Shown here: positions 29,267 through 37,115 of the stretch, one piece after another
Layout: each line of letters opens with the position of its first letter
Numbering within the stretch: position 1 is the stretch's first letter
NCBI GenBank assembly: GCA_002729695.1
Contig: PBYQ01000002.1
Location: 128,936 to 192,935, forward strand
Direction: 5' to 3'
Length of the DNA: 64,000 nt
From: Citromicrobium sp.
Lineage (GTDB): Bacteria > Pseudomonadota > Alphaproteobacteria > Sphingomonadales > Sphingomonadaceae
Program-made: the position numbers and the translations under genes
The notes under the pieces: model-generated
What the model was told of the DNA's origin: nothing
Seen by the model: the letters and a program-made list of their open reading frames with translations, nothing else
Databases searched by the model: none

Positions 29267-29859
29267 CTGACCGCAAAACTCTCCAGCTCCGCGATCCGTC
29301 CGAGAGCGATTCCGAGACCCCCGCCGTCAAGCGCAAGGGCCGCGGGTGGGAGATCTCGGAGAAGCGGCTCGACGCGTTGCATGATCGTGCGCGCGAGATG
29401 CGTCGCCATGCGAGCCCGGCGCACAAGGCGCTGGCCGAGAAGTTTTCCAAGGCCGATTTCGGGCGCTATTCCTTCACCCGCTTCGCGGTGGTCGGCAGCG
29501 CGATCGTCGATTTCAACTCGCACAACATGGGCCTCGCGATCCTGATCGACGAGGAGGGCGTCGAGCCCGCCATCGCGACCCGGCGCGACAAGAGCCTCGA
29601 GGCCGTCGGCATCCGCGTGGTCCATGTGGCCGCCGCCGATATCCTCGCCGATATCGACGCGGTGCTGGCCACGCTGACGCAGGAAATGCGCGCCGCGATC
29701 GTCACCCGCAAGGAAGCGCGCCGCCGCCACGAAGAGGCCAATCCGCGCCAGACCAAACCGCGCTACGACCGCGACGGCAACGGCCCACCGCGTGACCGAT
29801 CCCCCCGAGACCAGAAACCCCGCAATTCCAGACCAGGCAGGGACCGTCGCGATGGATAA
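29263..29859 (+). CDS. DUF559-type nuclease-fold protein
   Basis: 198-residue protein. The central part resembles the DUF559 / Vsr-like restriction-endonuclease fold: LHDRAREMRRHASPAHKALAE at the N-terminal side, then KADFGRYSFTRFAVVGSAIV with IVDFNSHNMGLAILIDEEGV and an IRVVHVAAADILADI end. The usual LR-catalytic acidic pair is only partly recognisable, so activity is uncertain. The C-terminal 45 residues are a low-complexity basic tail (PRDRSPRDQKPRNSRPGRDR), which could bind nucleic acid. Stop-start overlaps tie it to both neighbours in the suf operon. Confidence 0.65.
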   Translation: MTDRKTLQLRDPSESDSETPAVKRKGRGWEISEKRLDALHDRAREMRRHASPAHKALAEKFSKADFGRYSFTRFAVVGSAIVDFNSHNMGLAILIDEEGVEPAIATRRDKSLEAVGIRVVHVAAADILADIDAVLATLTQEMRAAIVTRKEARRRHEEANPRQTKPRYDRDGNGPPRDRSPRDQKPRNSRPGRDRRDG

Positions 29860-30388
29860 GCTCGAAATGCTTGCTCTCGCGGAACCGCCCGCTGCCAGTC
29901 GCGAACTGGCTGCGATGCAGGCGCTCGCGCGCAAGCTGGCGAATACGGACACGACAAATCCGCGTCTGCGCTCGCTCGCGCGCACCCTTCAGCGCGATCT
30001 CGACGCGGCGCTGACCGGCAAGTCTGCACCGTGGAGCGAGGCGCGTACTCGCTTCGAAGCGCGCAAGCTTGCCCGTCTTGCGCCTGCCGATGCAGCGTTC
30101 GAGGATGGGTCTTCGCACGAAAGCGATAGTCCCTTTGCTGGCGAACTTGCCGACACGGAAGAGAACGGCAAGCGCGCGCTGATCGTGCGCCTTGCCATTG
30201 CAGCGGTTGCCTTCGCGCTCTGGGCTTTGTGGATCGGCTCGCTTGGCAATGCAGGGCAAGTCGCGTGGGATGGCGGGACGGGGCCTGCGCAAACGCTGAA
30301 CCTCGTGACGCTCTATGCCCCGGCTGTGATAGCCCTGCTCTTCACGCTGATTGCGATCACCCCATCGGATCGGGTCACGCAGTCGTGA
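29852..30388 (+). CDS. Hypothetical membrane-anchored protein
   Basis: 178-residue protein. A long, charged helical N-terminal part (ELAAMQALARKLANTDTTNP, RSLARTLQRDLDAAL) is followed by two hydrophobic segments near the C-terminus (LIVRLAIAAVAFALWALW and VTLYAPAVIALLFTLIAI). I know no family. The ATG at 29852 is chosen; a GTG at 29792 is also in frame but would overlap the DUF559 gene by 68 bases. The stop overlaps the following gene's GTG. It lies inside the suf operon. Confidence 0.55.
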   Translation: MDKLEMLALAEPPAASRELAAMQALARKLANTDTTNPRLRSLARTLQRDLDAALTGKSAPWSEARTRFEARKLARLAPADAAFEDGSSHESDSPFAGELADTEENGKRALIVRLAIAAVAFALWALWIGSLGNAGQVAWDGGTGPAQTLNLVTLYAPAVIALLFTLIAITPSDRVTQS

Positions 30389-30732
30389 AACCGGCTTTCG
30401 CCCTGTCCCTTGCTCTTGCTGCCGGTCTGGTATCGTCGCCGACTCTCTCGGCACAGGAAACGCTGAGCCCTCAACAGGCCGAGACGCGGCTGCGCGACTG
30501 CTTGCAGTCGGGTTCCGCCGGGGCCCCTCGCACCGGCCTGCGCGCTGCGGTGGTCGCGGTCAGGGCGCTGTGCAAACCGCAGATCGACCGGGTCGCCGAT
30601 GATCGCGTTGCGTCCGCGACGACCGGCCTCGCCGGCGACGACGCCGTACAGGCGAAGCAACGCGCCATCCGCCAACTCAACGATGAGATCGCTCTCGCGA
30701 TCGCCAATTTCACCGGATTGAAGACACTTTAG
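30385..30732 (+). CDS. Hypothetical secreted protein
   Basis: 115-residue protein with a signal peptide (VKPAFALSLALAAGLVSSPT, cleavage near LSAQ). The mature part has two cysteines (RDCLQSGSAG and ALCKPQIDRV) that could pair. I do not recognise it. The GTG start overlaps the stop of the upstream gene, and sufC begins two bases after its stop. It is the last of four unrelated genes placed between sufB and sufC. Confidence 0.55.
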   Translation: MKPAFALSLALAAGLVSSPTLSAQETLSPQQAETRLRDCLQSGSAGAPRTGLRAAVVAVRALCKPQIDRVADDRVASATTGLAGDDAVQAKQRAIRQLNDEIALAIANFTGLKTL

Positions 30733-30734
30733 AC

Positions 30735-31484
30735 ATGCTCCAGATCGACAACCTCCACGCCGAAATCGACGGCAAGAAAATCCTCAACGGCCTCACGCTC
30801 AGCGTGAACGCGGGCGAGGTACACGCCATCATGGGCCCCAACGGCGCGGGCAAGTCGACGCTTGCCTATGTGCTCGGCGGGCGGCCTGGTTACGAAGTGA
30901 CCGAGGGTTCGGTGTTCTTCCGCGGCGAAGACCTGCTGGCGATGGACCCGCACGAACGCGCGGCGGCAGGCCTCTTCCTCGGCTTCCAGTATCCGGTCGA
31001 AATCCCCGGCGTCTCCAATATCCAGTTCCTGCGCGAAGCGCTCAACGCACAGCGCCGCGCTCGCGGCGAAGAGGCGATGACCGGGGGCGATTTCCTCAAG
31101 CTCGCCAAGGAGAAGGCCGGGCTGCTCAAGCTCGACATGGAGATGCTCAAGCGCAACGTGAACGTCGGCTTCTCGGGCGGCGAGAAAAAGCGCGCCGAGA
31201 TGGTCCAGATGGGCATCCTCGACCCGTGCTTCGCCGTGCTGGACGAGACCGACAGCGGGCTCGACATCGATGCGTTGCGCGTCGTGGGCGACGGGATCAA
31301 CGCGATCATGCGGCAGCCCGACAAGGGCGTGCTGCTGATCACGCACTACCAGCGGCTGCTCGATGTGGTCGAACCGACCCACGTCTCGATCCTGTCCAAG
31401 GGCCGCATCGTGAAGACCGGCGGGCCGGAACTTGCCGCCGATCTGGAGCGCGAAGGCTACGACGCCGTCATGGAGAACGCATGA
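30735..31484 (+). CDS. sufC: Fe-S assembly ATPase SufC
   Basis: 249-residue ABC-type ATPase of the SufBCD scaffold. Walker A is GPNGAGKSTLAYVLGG, the signature is FSGGEKKRAEMVQMG, Walker B is CFAVLDETDSGLDID and the switch histidine is in LLITHYQR. Soluble, with no membrane segment, as expected. It drives conformational changes in SufB-SufD during cluster formation. Its stop overlaps the sufD ATG (ATGA), which supports coupled synthesis. Confidence 0.97.
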   Translation: MLQIDNLHAEIDGKKILNGLTLSVNAGEVHAIMGPNGAGKSTLAYVLGGRPGYEVTEGSVFFRGEDLLAMDPHERAAAGLFLGFQYPVEIPGVSNIQFLREALNAQRRARGEEAMTGGDFLKLAKEKAGLLKLDMEMLKRNVNVGFSGGEKKRAEMVQMGILDPCFAVLDETDSGLDIDALRVVGDGINAIMRQPDKGVLLITHYQRLLDVVEPTHVSILSKGRIVKTGGPELAADLEREGYDAVMENA

Positions 31485-32242
31485 CCGAGAGCATTCTCCT
31501 CCCCACCCGCAAGGACGAAGCCTGGCGCTATTCGGATATCGAGGCGTTGCAGGACAGCGCATCCGACACGTTCGAGGCGTGGGAAGACGTCCGCGTGGCC
31601 GAAGGCGAGAGCTGGTCCGACCTGATCGTGATCGACGGTGCGGATGGCTTGCAGATGCGCCGTCTGCGAATCATGCTGGAAAAGGGCGCGCGCGCCGAAC
31701 TCGCGGCGCTGGTTGCCGGTGGTCAGCTCGGGCGGCTGGAAGTCGTGGTGACGCTGGCCGAAGGCGCGCATTTCGAGTTGGGCGGAATCACGCTGGGCGG
31801 TGGCGACACCACGCGCGAAATCGTCACCCGGCTGGCGCACGATCACCCCGGCGCGACCAGCAACCAGACCGTGCGCTCCGTCCACTGGGGCAAGGGCACG
31901 GGCAATTTCCTCGGCCGGATCGACGTTGCGCGCGATGCGCAGAAGACCGACGCCGCGCAGAGCTTCAAGGGCCTGCTGTTGGAAAAGGGCGCGAGCGTGA
32001 ACAGCGTACCGCAGCTCGAGATTTTCGCCGACGACGTGCAGTGCGCGCACGGCGCGAGCGTGGGCCAGCTGGACGAGTCCGCGCGCTTCTACATGGCCGC
32101 GCGCGGCCTTCCGCCCGAAACCATCCGGCGCCTGCTGGTGCAGGCCTTCATCGGCGATGCAACGCGTGAGCTGGCCGACGAGGCCACGCGCGAAACGCTG
32201 CTGGAGAAGGCGCTCGCCAAGCTGGAAGAGCGCGACGCATGA
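31481..32242 (+). CDS. sufD: Fe-S assembly scaffold protein SufD
   Basis: 253-residue SufD, shorter than the 400-plus residues of E. coli SufD; this short form lacks much of the N-terminal helical domain. The C-terminal beta-helix core is present: SNQTVRSVHWGKGTGNFLGR, KTDAAQSFKGLLLEKGASVN, FADDVQCAHGASVGQLDES, and MAARGLPPETIRRLLVQAF with the conserved His in CAHG. It pairs with SufB and SufC. The ATG overlaps the sufC stop and its own stop overlaps the sufS ATG. Confidence 0.92.
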   Translation: MTESILLPTRKDEAWRYSDIEALQDSASDTFEAWEDVRVAEGESWSDLIVIDGADGLQMRRLRIMLEKGARAELAALVAGGQLGRLEVVVTLAEGAHFELGGITLGGGDTTREIVTRLAHDHPGATSNQTVRSVHWGKGTGNFLGRIDVARDAQKTDAAQSFKGLLLEKGASVNSVPQLEIFADDVQCAHGASVGQLDESARFYMAARGLPPETIRRLLVQAFIGDATRELADEATRETLLEKALAKLEERDA

Positions 32243-33447
32243 CCGAGCAACTCAAGATTTCCGCCTCCGCGGCGACGCCGGGCGACAAGGCCGAATTCCC
32301 CGGCATGTTCACCGAGGATGGCACGCCGTGGCACTATCTGGACAGCGCCGCGACCGCGCAGAAGCCGCAGATCGTGCTCGATTCGGTCGCTTGGGCGCTG
32401 GGCGAGGGCTACGCGACCGTCCATCGCGGGGTCTATTCCCGCTCCGCCCGGATGACGATGGGCTACGAGGCGGCGCGCCGCAGGGTTGCCGCCTTCATCA
32501 GCGCCCCGCAGGACGAGCTTATCTTCACCCGCGGCGCGACCGAGGCGATCAATCTCGTCGCCTATTCCTACCCGAAGAAGGGCCGCGTGCTGCTGAGCCA
32601 GCTGGAGCATCATTCGAACATCGTGCCGTGGCAGCTTGCGGGCTGGCAGGTCGATGTCTGCCCGCTGACCGAAGACGGCCGGATCGATCTGGACGCGGCG
32701 GAAAAGATGCTCACGCCCGAGCACGAAATGGTCGCCTTCGCGCATGTCTCCAACGTGCTCGGCTCGGTGGTCGACGCGCCGCGCGCGGCGGAGCTGGCAC
32801 ATTCGGTGGGCGCGAAGCTGCTGCTCGACGGGTGCCAGGCCGCGCCGCGCCTGCCGGTGTTCGTCGACGAGATCGGCTGCGATTTCTACGCGATGAGCGC
32901 GCACAAGATGTACGGACCGACCGGCGTCGGCGCGCTGTGGGGCCGTAAGGAACTGCTCGATTCGATGCCGCCCTGGCAGGGTGGCGGATCGATGATCGAC
33001 AAGGTCACCTTTGCCGAAACCAGCTATGCTCCGCCGCCCCAGCGGTTCGAGGCGGGCACGCCCGCGATCGCCGAGGCCTATGCCTTTGCGGAAGCTTGCG
33101 ACTTCATCGACCAGATCGGTCGCGAAGAGATCGAGGCGCACGAGCGCGCTCTCGTGCGCCAGCTGCGTGAGGAGCTTTCCCGCATCCAGGGCGTGCGCGT
33201 GTTCGGGCCCGAAGATGCGCTCGGCATCGTCTCGTTCGAGCTGCCGGGGGTTCACCCGCACGATCTGGGCACCATATTGGATGAAGAGAACGTGGCGATC
33301 CGCGCCGGGCACCATTGCTGCCAGCCGCTGATGGAGCACCTCGGCGTGCCGGGTACGGCGCGCGCCAGCTTCGGGGTCTATTCCGACGAAGCCGACATCG
33401 CCGCGCTGATGCGCGGGATCGACCGAACGCTTAAGATTTTCGCCTGA
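32239..33447 (+). CDS. sufS: Cysteine desulfurase SufS
   Basis: 402-residue class II PLP-dependent cysteine desulfurase, the sulfur donor of the SUF pathway. PLP lysine: SAHKMYGPTGVGALWG. Active-site cysteine: RAGHHCCQPLMEHLGV. PLP-contact segments include FTRGATEAINLVA, QLEHHSNIVPWQLA and FAHVSNVLGSVVDAP. Normal length. The partner SufE or SufU is not encoded in this cluster, so the sulfur acceptor must lie elsewhere. Its stop is five bases before sufT. Confidence 0.97.
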   Translation: MTEQLKISASAATPGDKAEFPGMFTEDGTPWHYLDSAATAQKPQIVLDSVAWALGEGYATVHRGVYSRSARMTMGYEAARRRVAAFISAPQDELIFTRGATEAINLVAYSYPKKGRVLLSQLEHHSNIVPWQLAGWQVDVCPLTEDGRIDLDAAEKMLTPEHEMVAFAHVSNVLGSVVDAPRAAELAHSVGAKLLLDGCQAAPRLPVFVDEIGCDFYAMSAHKMYGPTGVGALWGRKELLDSMPPWQGGGSMIDKVTFAETSYAPPPQRFEAGTPAIAEAYAFAEACDFIDQIGREEIEAHERALVRQLREELSRIQGVRVFGPEDALGIVSFELPGVHPHDLGTILDEENVAIRAGHHCCQPLMEHLGVPGTARASFGVYSDEADIAALMRGIDRTLKIFA

Positions 33448-33452
33448 GAGTA

Positions 33453-33959
33453 ATGACGATGAGCGACGAAGAAAAAGACTACATCGCGGCCCCTTCGCCG
33501 ACCGAGCAGATGGTCGCGAGCAAACCGCCCCGCGCGCGCGTGGAAGACGCGGTCGATCCCGATGAGACTGCGGGCGAGAAGTTGGCGCGCAAGCGCGACT
33601 ATCTCGACGGGTTCCTCAAGAAGAAGCCCGAGGCGACCGGCGAAACCGGTGCGGGCGGGGCCTTGCAGGAAGCGGTGATCGCTGCGCTCAAGGAAATCTA
33701 TGACCCCGAAATCCCGGTCAATATCTACGATCTGGGCCTGATCTACGGCGTCGAAGTCTCCGAGGACAAGGACGTGATCGTCACCATGACGCTCACCACG
33801 CCGCACTGCCCGGTGGCCGAATCGATGCCCGCCGAGGTCGAGATCCGCACTGGCTCGGTGCCCGGCGTGCGCGATGCCGAGGTCAACCTCGTGTGGGACC
33901 CGCCCTGGGGCCCGGACAAGATGACCGACGAGGCGCGCCTCGAACTGGGAATGCTGTGA
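33453..33959 (+). CDS. sufT: SufT-like MIP18/DUF59 Fe-S assembly protein
   Basis: 168-residue protein. The C-terminal 100 residues form a MIP18/DUF59 domain (EIYDPEIPVNIYDLGLIYGV, TMTLTTPHCPVAESMPAEVE, NLVWDPPWGPDKMTDEARLE), which helps Fe-S maturation. The N-terminal 65 residues are charged and probably disordered (AGEKLARKRDYLDGFLKKKP). Proteins of this kind in suf operons are called SufT. A dispersed repeat separates its stop from sufA. Confidence 0.88.
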   Translation: MTMSDEEKDYIAAPSPTEQMVASKPPRARVEDAVDPDETAGEKLARKRDYLDGFLKKKPEATGETGAGGALQEAVIAALKEIYDPEIPVNIYDLGLIYGVEVSEDKDVIVTMTLTTPHCPVAESMPAEVEIRTGSVPGVRDAEVNLVWDPPWGPDKMTDEARLELGML

Positions 33960-33969
33960 GCACCGTCAG

Positions 33970-34035
33970 CCGTTCGTGTCGAGCGAAGTCGAGACACGGT
34001 CGCGCTACGGTTCTCGACTTCGCTCGAACCGAACG
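33970..34035. repeat. Dispersed inverted repeat between sufT and sufA
   Basis: Arms 33970-33994 and 34011-34035 form a 25-base inverted repeat with two mismatches around a 16-base loop (core tcgagcgaagtcgag / ctcgacttcgctcga). Such hairpins are scattered in sphingomonad genomes. Here it would fold in the transcript between sufT and sufA and may alter sufA expression or mRNA stability. Confidence 0.8.
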
Positions 34036-34049
34036 GATAGGTTTCGACC

Positions 34050-34406
34050 ATGACTGAAACAAAGATAAGACAACGCCCCGCGGCGGTCAGCCTGACTGAG
34101 ACTGCCGAGCAGCGCGTGGCCGACCTGATGGCCAAGGCCCCCGATGACGCTATCGGGGTGAAGCTCTCGACGCCGCGCCGGGGGTGCTCGGGGCTTGCCT
34201 ATTCGGTCGACTATGTCTCCGAAGAACAGGCCTTCGACGAGAAGATCGAGACCCCCGGCGGCACCTTCTACATCGACGGCGCGAGCGTGCTCTACCTCGT
34301 CGGCAGCGTGATGGACTGGGTGGAGGACGATTTCTCCGCCGGGTTCGTGTTCGAAAACCCGAATGCCAAGGGCGCCTGCGGCTGCGGCGAGTCCTTCATG
34401 GTCTGA
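34050..34406 (+). CDS. sufA: A-type Fe-S carrier SufA
   Basis: 118-residue A-type carrier that takes Fe-S clusters from SufBCD to target proteins. The three conserved cysteines are in GCSGLAYSVDYV and in ACGCGESFMV at the C-terminus. The N-terminal part (SLTETAEQRVADLMAKAP) and the VDYVSEEQAFDEKIETPGG region match the family. It follows a dispersed repeat after sufT and probably ends the operon. No terminator hairpin with a T-run is seen downstream. Confidence 0.92.
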   Translation: MTETKIRQRPAAVSLTETAEQRVADLMAKAPDDAIGVKLSTPRRGCSGLAYSVDYVSEEQAFDEKIETPGGTFYIDGASVLYLVGSVMDWVEDDFSAGFVFENPNAKGACGCGESFMV

Positions 34407-34542
34407 GGGCGACAGGGTCGGCTGCAAATGCGAAACCGCTGCGCTTCCGGTGCTCACGGACCCAAATGTCCGCTGCGCGCCGGTTCTCGCGATTTCACAT
34501 TTTGCTCGACCCTAACGCCCTCATCAGCTGGCGAGAGAAAGC

Positions 34543-35004
34543 CTACCGCTTTAGCGCATTGGCGCAGGCGACCCGGTCCACATCCAGCGCATCGCTCGCG
34601 CGGCGGGCATCCACGTAGGTCGCAGTAGGCTCCGCACCCGGCGACAGCGGGTAGAGAAACACGTCGAGCACGCAGGCTTCGCCGACGAATTGCAGTTTGC
34701 GCGCATCGCCTTCCACCACGTCGAGACGGGCAGGGCCGAAGGTCTGCTCCAACTGGCTTGCACGCGCGCCGATCACGTATTCCAGGCCCTTGTCGTTCAT
34801 CACCCGCGGCGCAATGAAGTCGCCCGGGGTGACGGGCTGCGGGTTCGTAGGCGGCACCGTGCCGGGCCGCTGCGACGACGGAGATTGCGGAGGCACGGGT
34901 CGGCCCGCGCTCGGCCGCTGGGTCTGGGTGGGCGCAGGTGTCGCGCAAGCCGCGACCGACGCGGCCAGAGCCAGCGCGATTCCCATTTTCCATTCACTAC
35001 GCAT
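34543..35004 (-). CDS. Hypothetical lipoprotein
   Basis: 153-residue protein. A lipobox is present (ALAASVAAC), followed by a Pro/Thr/Gln-rich spacer (TPAPTQTQRPSAGRPVPPQS) of about 45 residues that may span the periplasm. The C-terminal globular part has three cysteines (FVGEACVLDVFLYPLS, VDRVACANALK). I know no family. The ATG at 35004 is chosen because the signal begins there and it overlaps the stop of the EI24 gene by eight bases. Confidence 0.65.
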   Translation of the reverse strand: MRSEWKMGIALALAASVAACATPAPTQTQRPSAGRPVPPQSPSSQRPGTVPPTNPQPVTPGDFIAPRVMNDKGLEYVIGARASQLEQTFGPARLDVVEGDARKLQFVGEACVLDVFLYPLSPGAEPTATYVDARRASDALDVDRVACANALKR

Positions 35005-35704
35005 CGCGCAATCTTCCTTGCACCAGATGGGTGGCGGCTGCCGCACCGATGATCGGCGCGATGAAGTTGAGGCCCGGAACGGTCAGCATCCCGGCAATGA
35101 TCAGCCCCAGGGCAAAGCGCGTGCCACGCCCGATCGGCGGCTCTTCCGATCGATCGCGCCGATGCCGCTGCCACGCCATGTCGCGCAGCTCGCGCCCCAG
35201 CAACCACGCATTGACCAGCGCGAAAAGCACCACGGTGCCGAAGCCGGTGACCAGCAGGATCAGCGCCAGCGGCAGGATCAGGATATTGACGAAGACGACG
35301 CGCAGCGCGCCCTTGAGGCTGAGCCACATGCTCTCGCCAAAGCCGATCCGCCGCGCGCTTTCCAGCGCCTCGGGGTAATATTTCGCCTCGACCACTTCGA
35401 CCACGTCGTCGGCGAAGAACTGGACCGCGGCGAGCGCGGTGACACGGAACAGCAGCCACCCGCCCAGCACGACGCCCAGCAGCGTGCCGATGGTCGCGAC
35501 CAGCTCCGCCGTCTGGGGCGGCAGCCCGTCGAGCATCGACCCCAGCCTCCGGTCGACCAGCCACATCAGCCCGAAATAGAGCACCGCACCCAGCGCCACA
35601 AACAGCAGCAGCGTGACCAGCAGCGACTTGATCAGCAGCCACAGGATGCGCGGGTCCGCCAGTTGTGCGAAAGCGCGGGCGAGGGAGGCGGGCAGCGAGA
35701 GCAT
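34997..35704 (-). CDS. EI24-domain membrane protein (CysZ-like)
   Basis: 235-residue membrane protein of the EI24/CysZ family. About four long helices are seen: ILWLLIKSLLVTLLLFVALG, LVATIGTLLGVVLGGWLLF, NILILPLALILLVTGFGTV, and FALGLIIAGMLTVPGLNFIA at the C-terminal side. CysZ in enterics imports sulfate, but many EI24 proteins have other or unknown roles. The ATG at 35704 begins the family pattern MLSLPASLARAFAQL. It leads a two-gene unit with the downstream lipoprotein. Confidence 0.8.
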   Translation of the reverse strand: MLSLPASLARAFAQLADPRILWLLIKSLLVTLLLFVALGAVLYFGLMWLVDRRLGSMLDGLPPQTAELVATIGTLLGVVLGGWLLFRVTALAAVQFFADDVVEVVEAKYYPEALESARRIGFGESMWLSLKGALRVVFVNILILPLALILLVTGFGTVVLFALVNAWLLGRELRDMAWQRHRRDRSEEPPIGRGTRFALGLIIAGMLTVPGLNFIAPIIGAAAATHLVQGRLRDA

Positions 35705-35838
35705 GAAGGCCCTGCTTTTCCGTTGGCCCGCCTCCCAAGTCAATTGCCTGCACACCATAACCGGCCTTGGCCGCGGCTCGCTTCGTCGCTAGGTCGCGCA
35801 CCAATCGAGATTTCCAAAGCAAAGGATAGTGAGCCCAC

Positions 35839-36846
35839 ATGGCCGACCCCCAGTACGACGTGATCGCCATCGGCAACGCCATCGTCGACGTTCTCGCCCC
35901 CGTCACGCACCAGTTCCTGAAGGACGAGGATCTGCCGGCGGGGTCGATGCGGCTGATCGATGCCGAACGGTCGATCGATCTCTACGCCAAGATGGGGCCG
36001 ACCAAGGAAATCTCTGGCGGCGCGGCCGCCAACACGCTGACCGGCGCGACGATGCTGGGCCTGAAGACTGCCTTCGTCGGCCAGGTTGCGGACGACCAGC
36101 TGGGCGAAATCTATCGCCACGACCTGACGTCGGTCGGCGTAGATTTCGACACTCCCGCGCGCCCCTATGGCGACAGCGACGACCAGCCGCCGACCGGGCG
36201 CTGCCTGATCCTGGTCGATCCCGATGGCGAGCGGACGATGAACACCTCGCTCGGCGCATCGCAGTTCCTGCCCGCCGAAGCGATCGACGACGATCTGATC
36301 CGCAGCACCAAGGTGCTGTTCCTCGAAGGCTACCTGTGGGACCCGGCGGAACCGCGCGAAGCGATGAAGCGCGCGATCCAGGTTGCGCGCGACGCGGGCG
36401 TGAAGATCGCCTTCGCCACCTGCGCCGACTTCTGCGTCCACATGCACGGCAAGGACTTCCGCGCGCTGATCAATGACGGCCTGATCGACATCCTGTTCGT
36501 GAACGAGGAAGAGGCGGGCATTCTCGAAGGCTCCGACCCCGATACCGCGTTCGAAAGCCTTGCCAACGACGTACCGCTGGTGGTGATGACGCGCGGCGGC
36601 GACGGCGCGGTGGCCGCGCGCGGCGATGAACGTGCCAAGGTTTCGCCCGAGCCGGTCGAGAAGGTGCAGGATCTGACCGGCGCAGGCGACCTCTTCGCCG
36701 CCGGCTTTCTCTCGGGCTATTGCCGCGAAGCTTCGCTGGAAGAGTCGCTGATCCGTGGTGCGGTGGCAGCAGGCGAGGTCATCTCGCACTGGGGCGCGCG
36801 GCCCGAGGCGGATTTGCAGGCGCTGGTGGCGAAGCGGCTGGGGTAG
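35839..36846 (+). CDS. PfkB-family (adenosine) kinase
   Basis: 335-residue kinase of the ribokinase/PfkB superfamily. The C-terminal ATP/catalytic signature is DLTGAGDLFAAGFLSGY, with the base Asp in TGAGD. N-terminal GGAAANTLTGATMLG fits the first signature. The layout (NAIVDVLA start, NTSLGASQFL, FVNEEEAGIL) resembles bacterial adenosine kinases; the exact nucleoside or sugar is not certain. It stands alone, divergent from the EI24 gene. No clear terminator follows. Confidence 0.85.
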   Translation: MADPQYDVIAIGNAIVDVLAPVTHQFLKDEDLPAGSMRLIDAERSIDLYAKMGPTKEISGGAAANTLTGATMLGLKTAFVGQVADDQLGEIYRHDLTSVGVDFDTPARPYGDSDDQPPTGRCLILVDPDGERTMNTSLGASQFLPAEAIDDDLIRSTKVLFLEGYLWDPAEPREAMKRAIQVARDAGVKIAFATCADFCVHMHGKDFRALINDGLIDILFVNEEEAGILEGSDPDTAFESLANDVPLVVMTRGGDGAVAARGDERAKVSPEPVEKVQDLTGAGDLFAAGFLSGYCREASLEESLIRGAVAAGEVISHWGARPEADLQALVAKRLG

Positions 36847-37115
36847 CGGAGCGCTTTTAGGGCCGTACAGGATGTGAGTACGGCACCGGGGATATACGCT
36901 TAGGCTTGGCCATCCGAGCGATCGGGCTGACCGCCTTCGAGCACCGATAGCCGGTTCAGCGCAGTGAGAATGGAGAGGCCGCCGAGCGCTGCTGTGTCGC
37001 AAACGAGCCCCAGCGATCGAGGCAACGAACCCTCCCTGTCATGATCCGAGCCACGCTTCCTCGTGCTATCGTCAGGTTTCTAGCTCGTCAGCCTGCTGGC
37101 ATCGCTGATATGCGG
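36847..37115. other. Intergenic stretch with a possible decayed coding fragment
   Basis: Between the PfkB kinase and the atypical orphan. On the minus strand an open frame from 37079 to the TAA at 36900-36902 reads like coding sequence (SLPRSLGLVCDTAALGGLSI, then LTALNRLSVLEGGQ) but has no start codon and is closed upstream by TAG at 37082-37080. It may be the C-terminal remnant of a lost gene. No tRNA, repeat or terminator was recognised. Confidence 0.3.
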
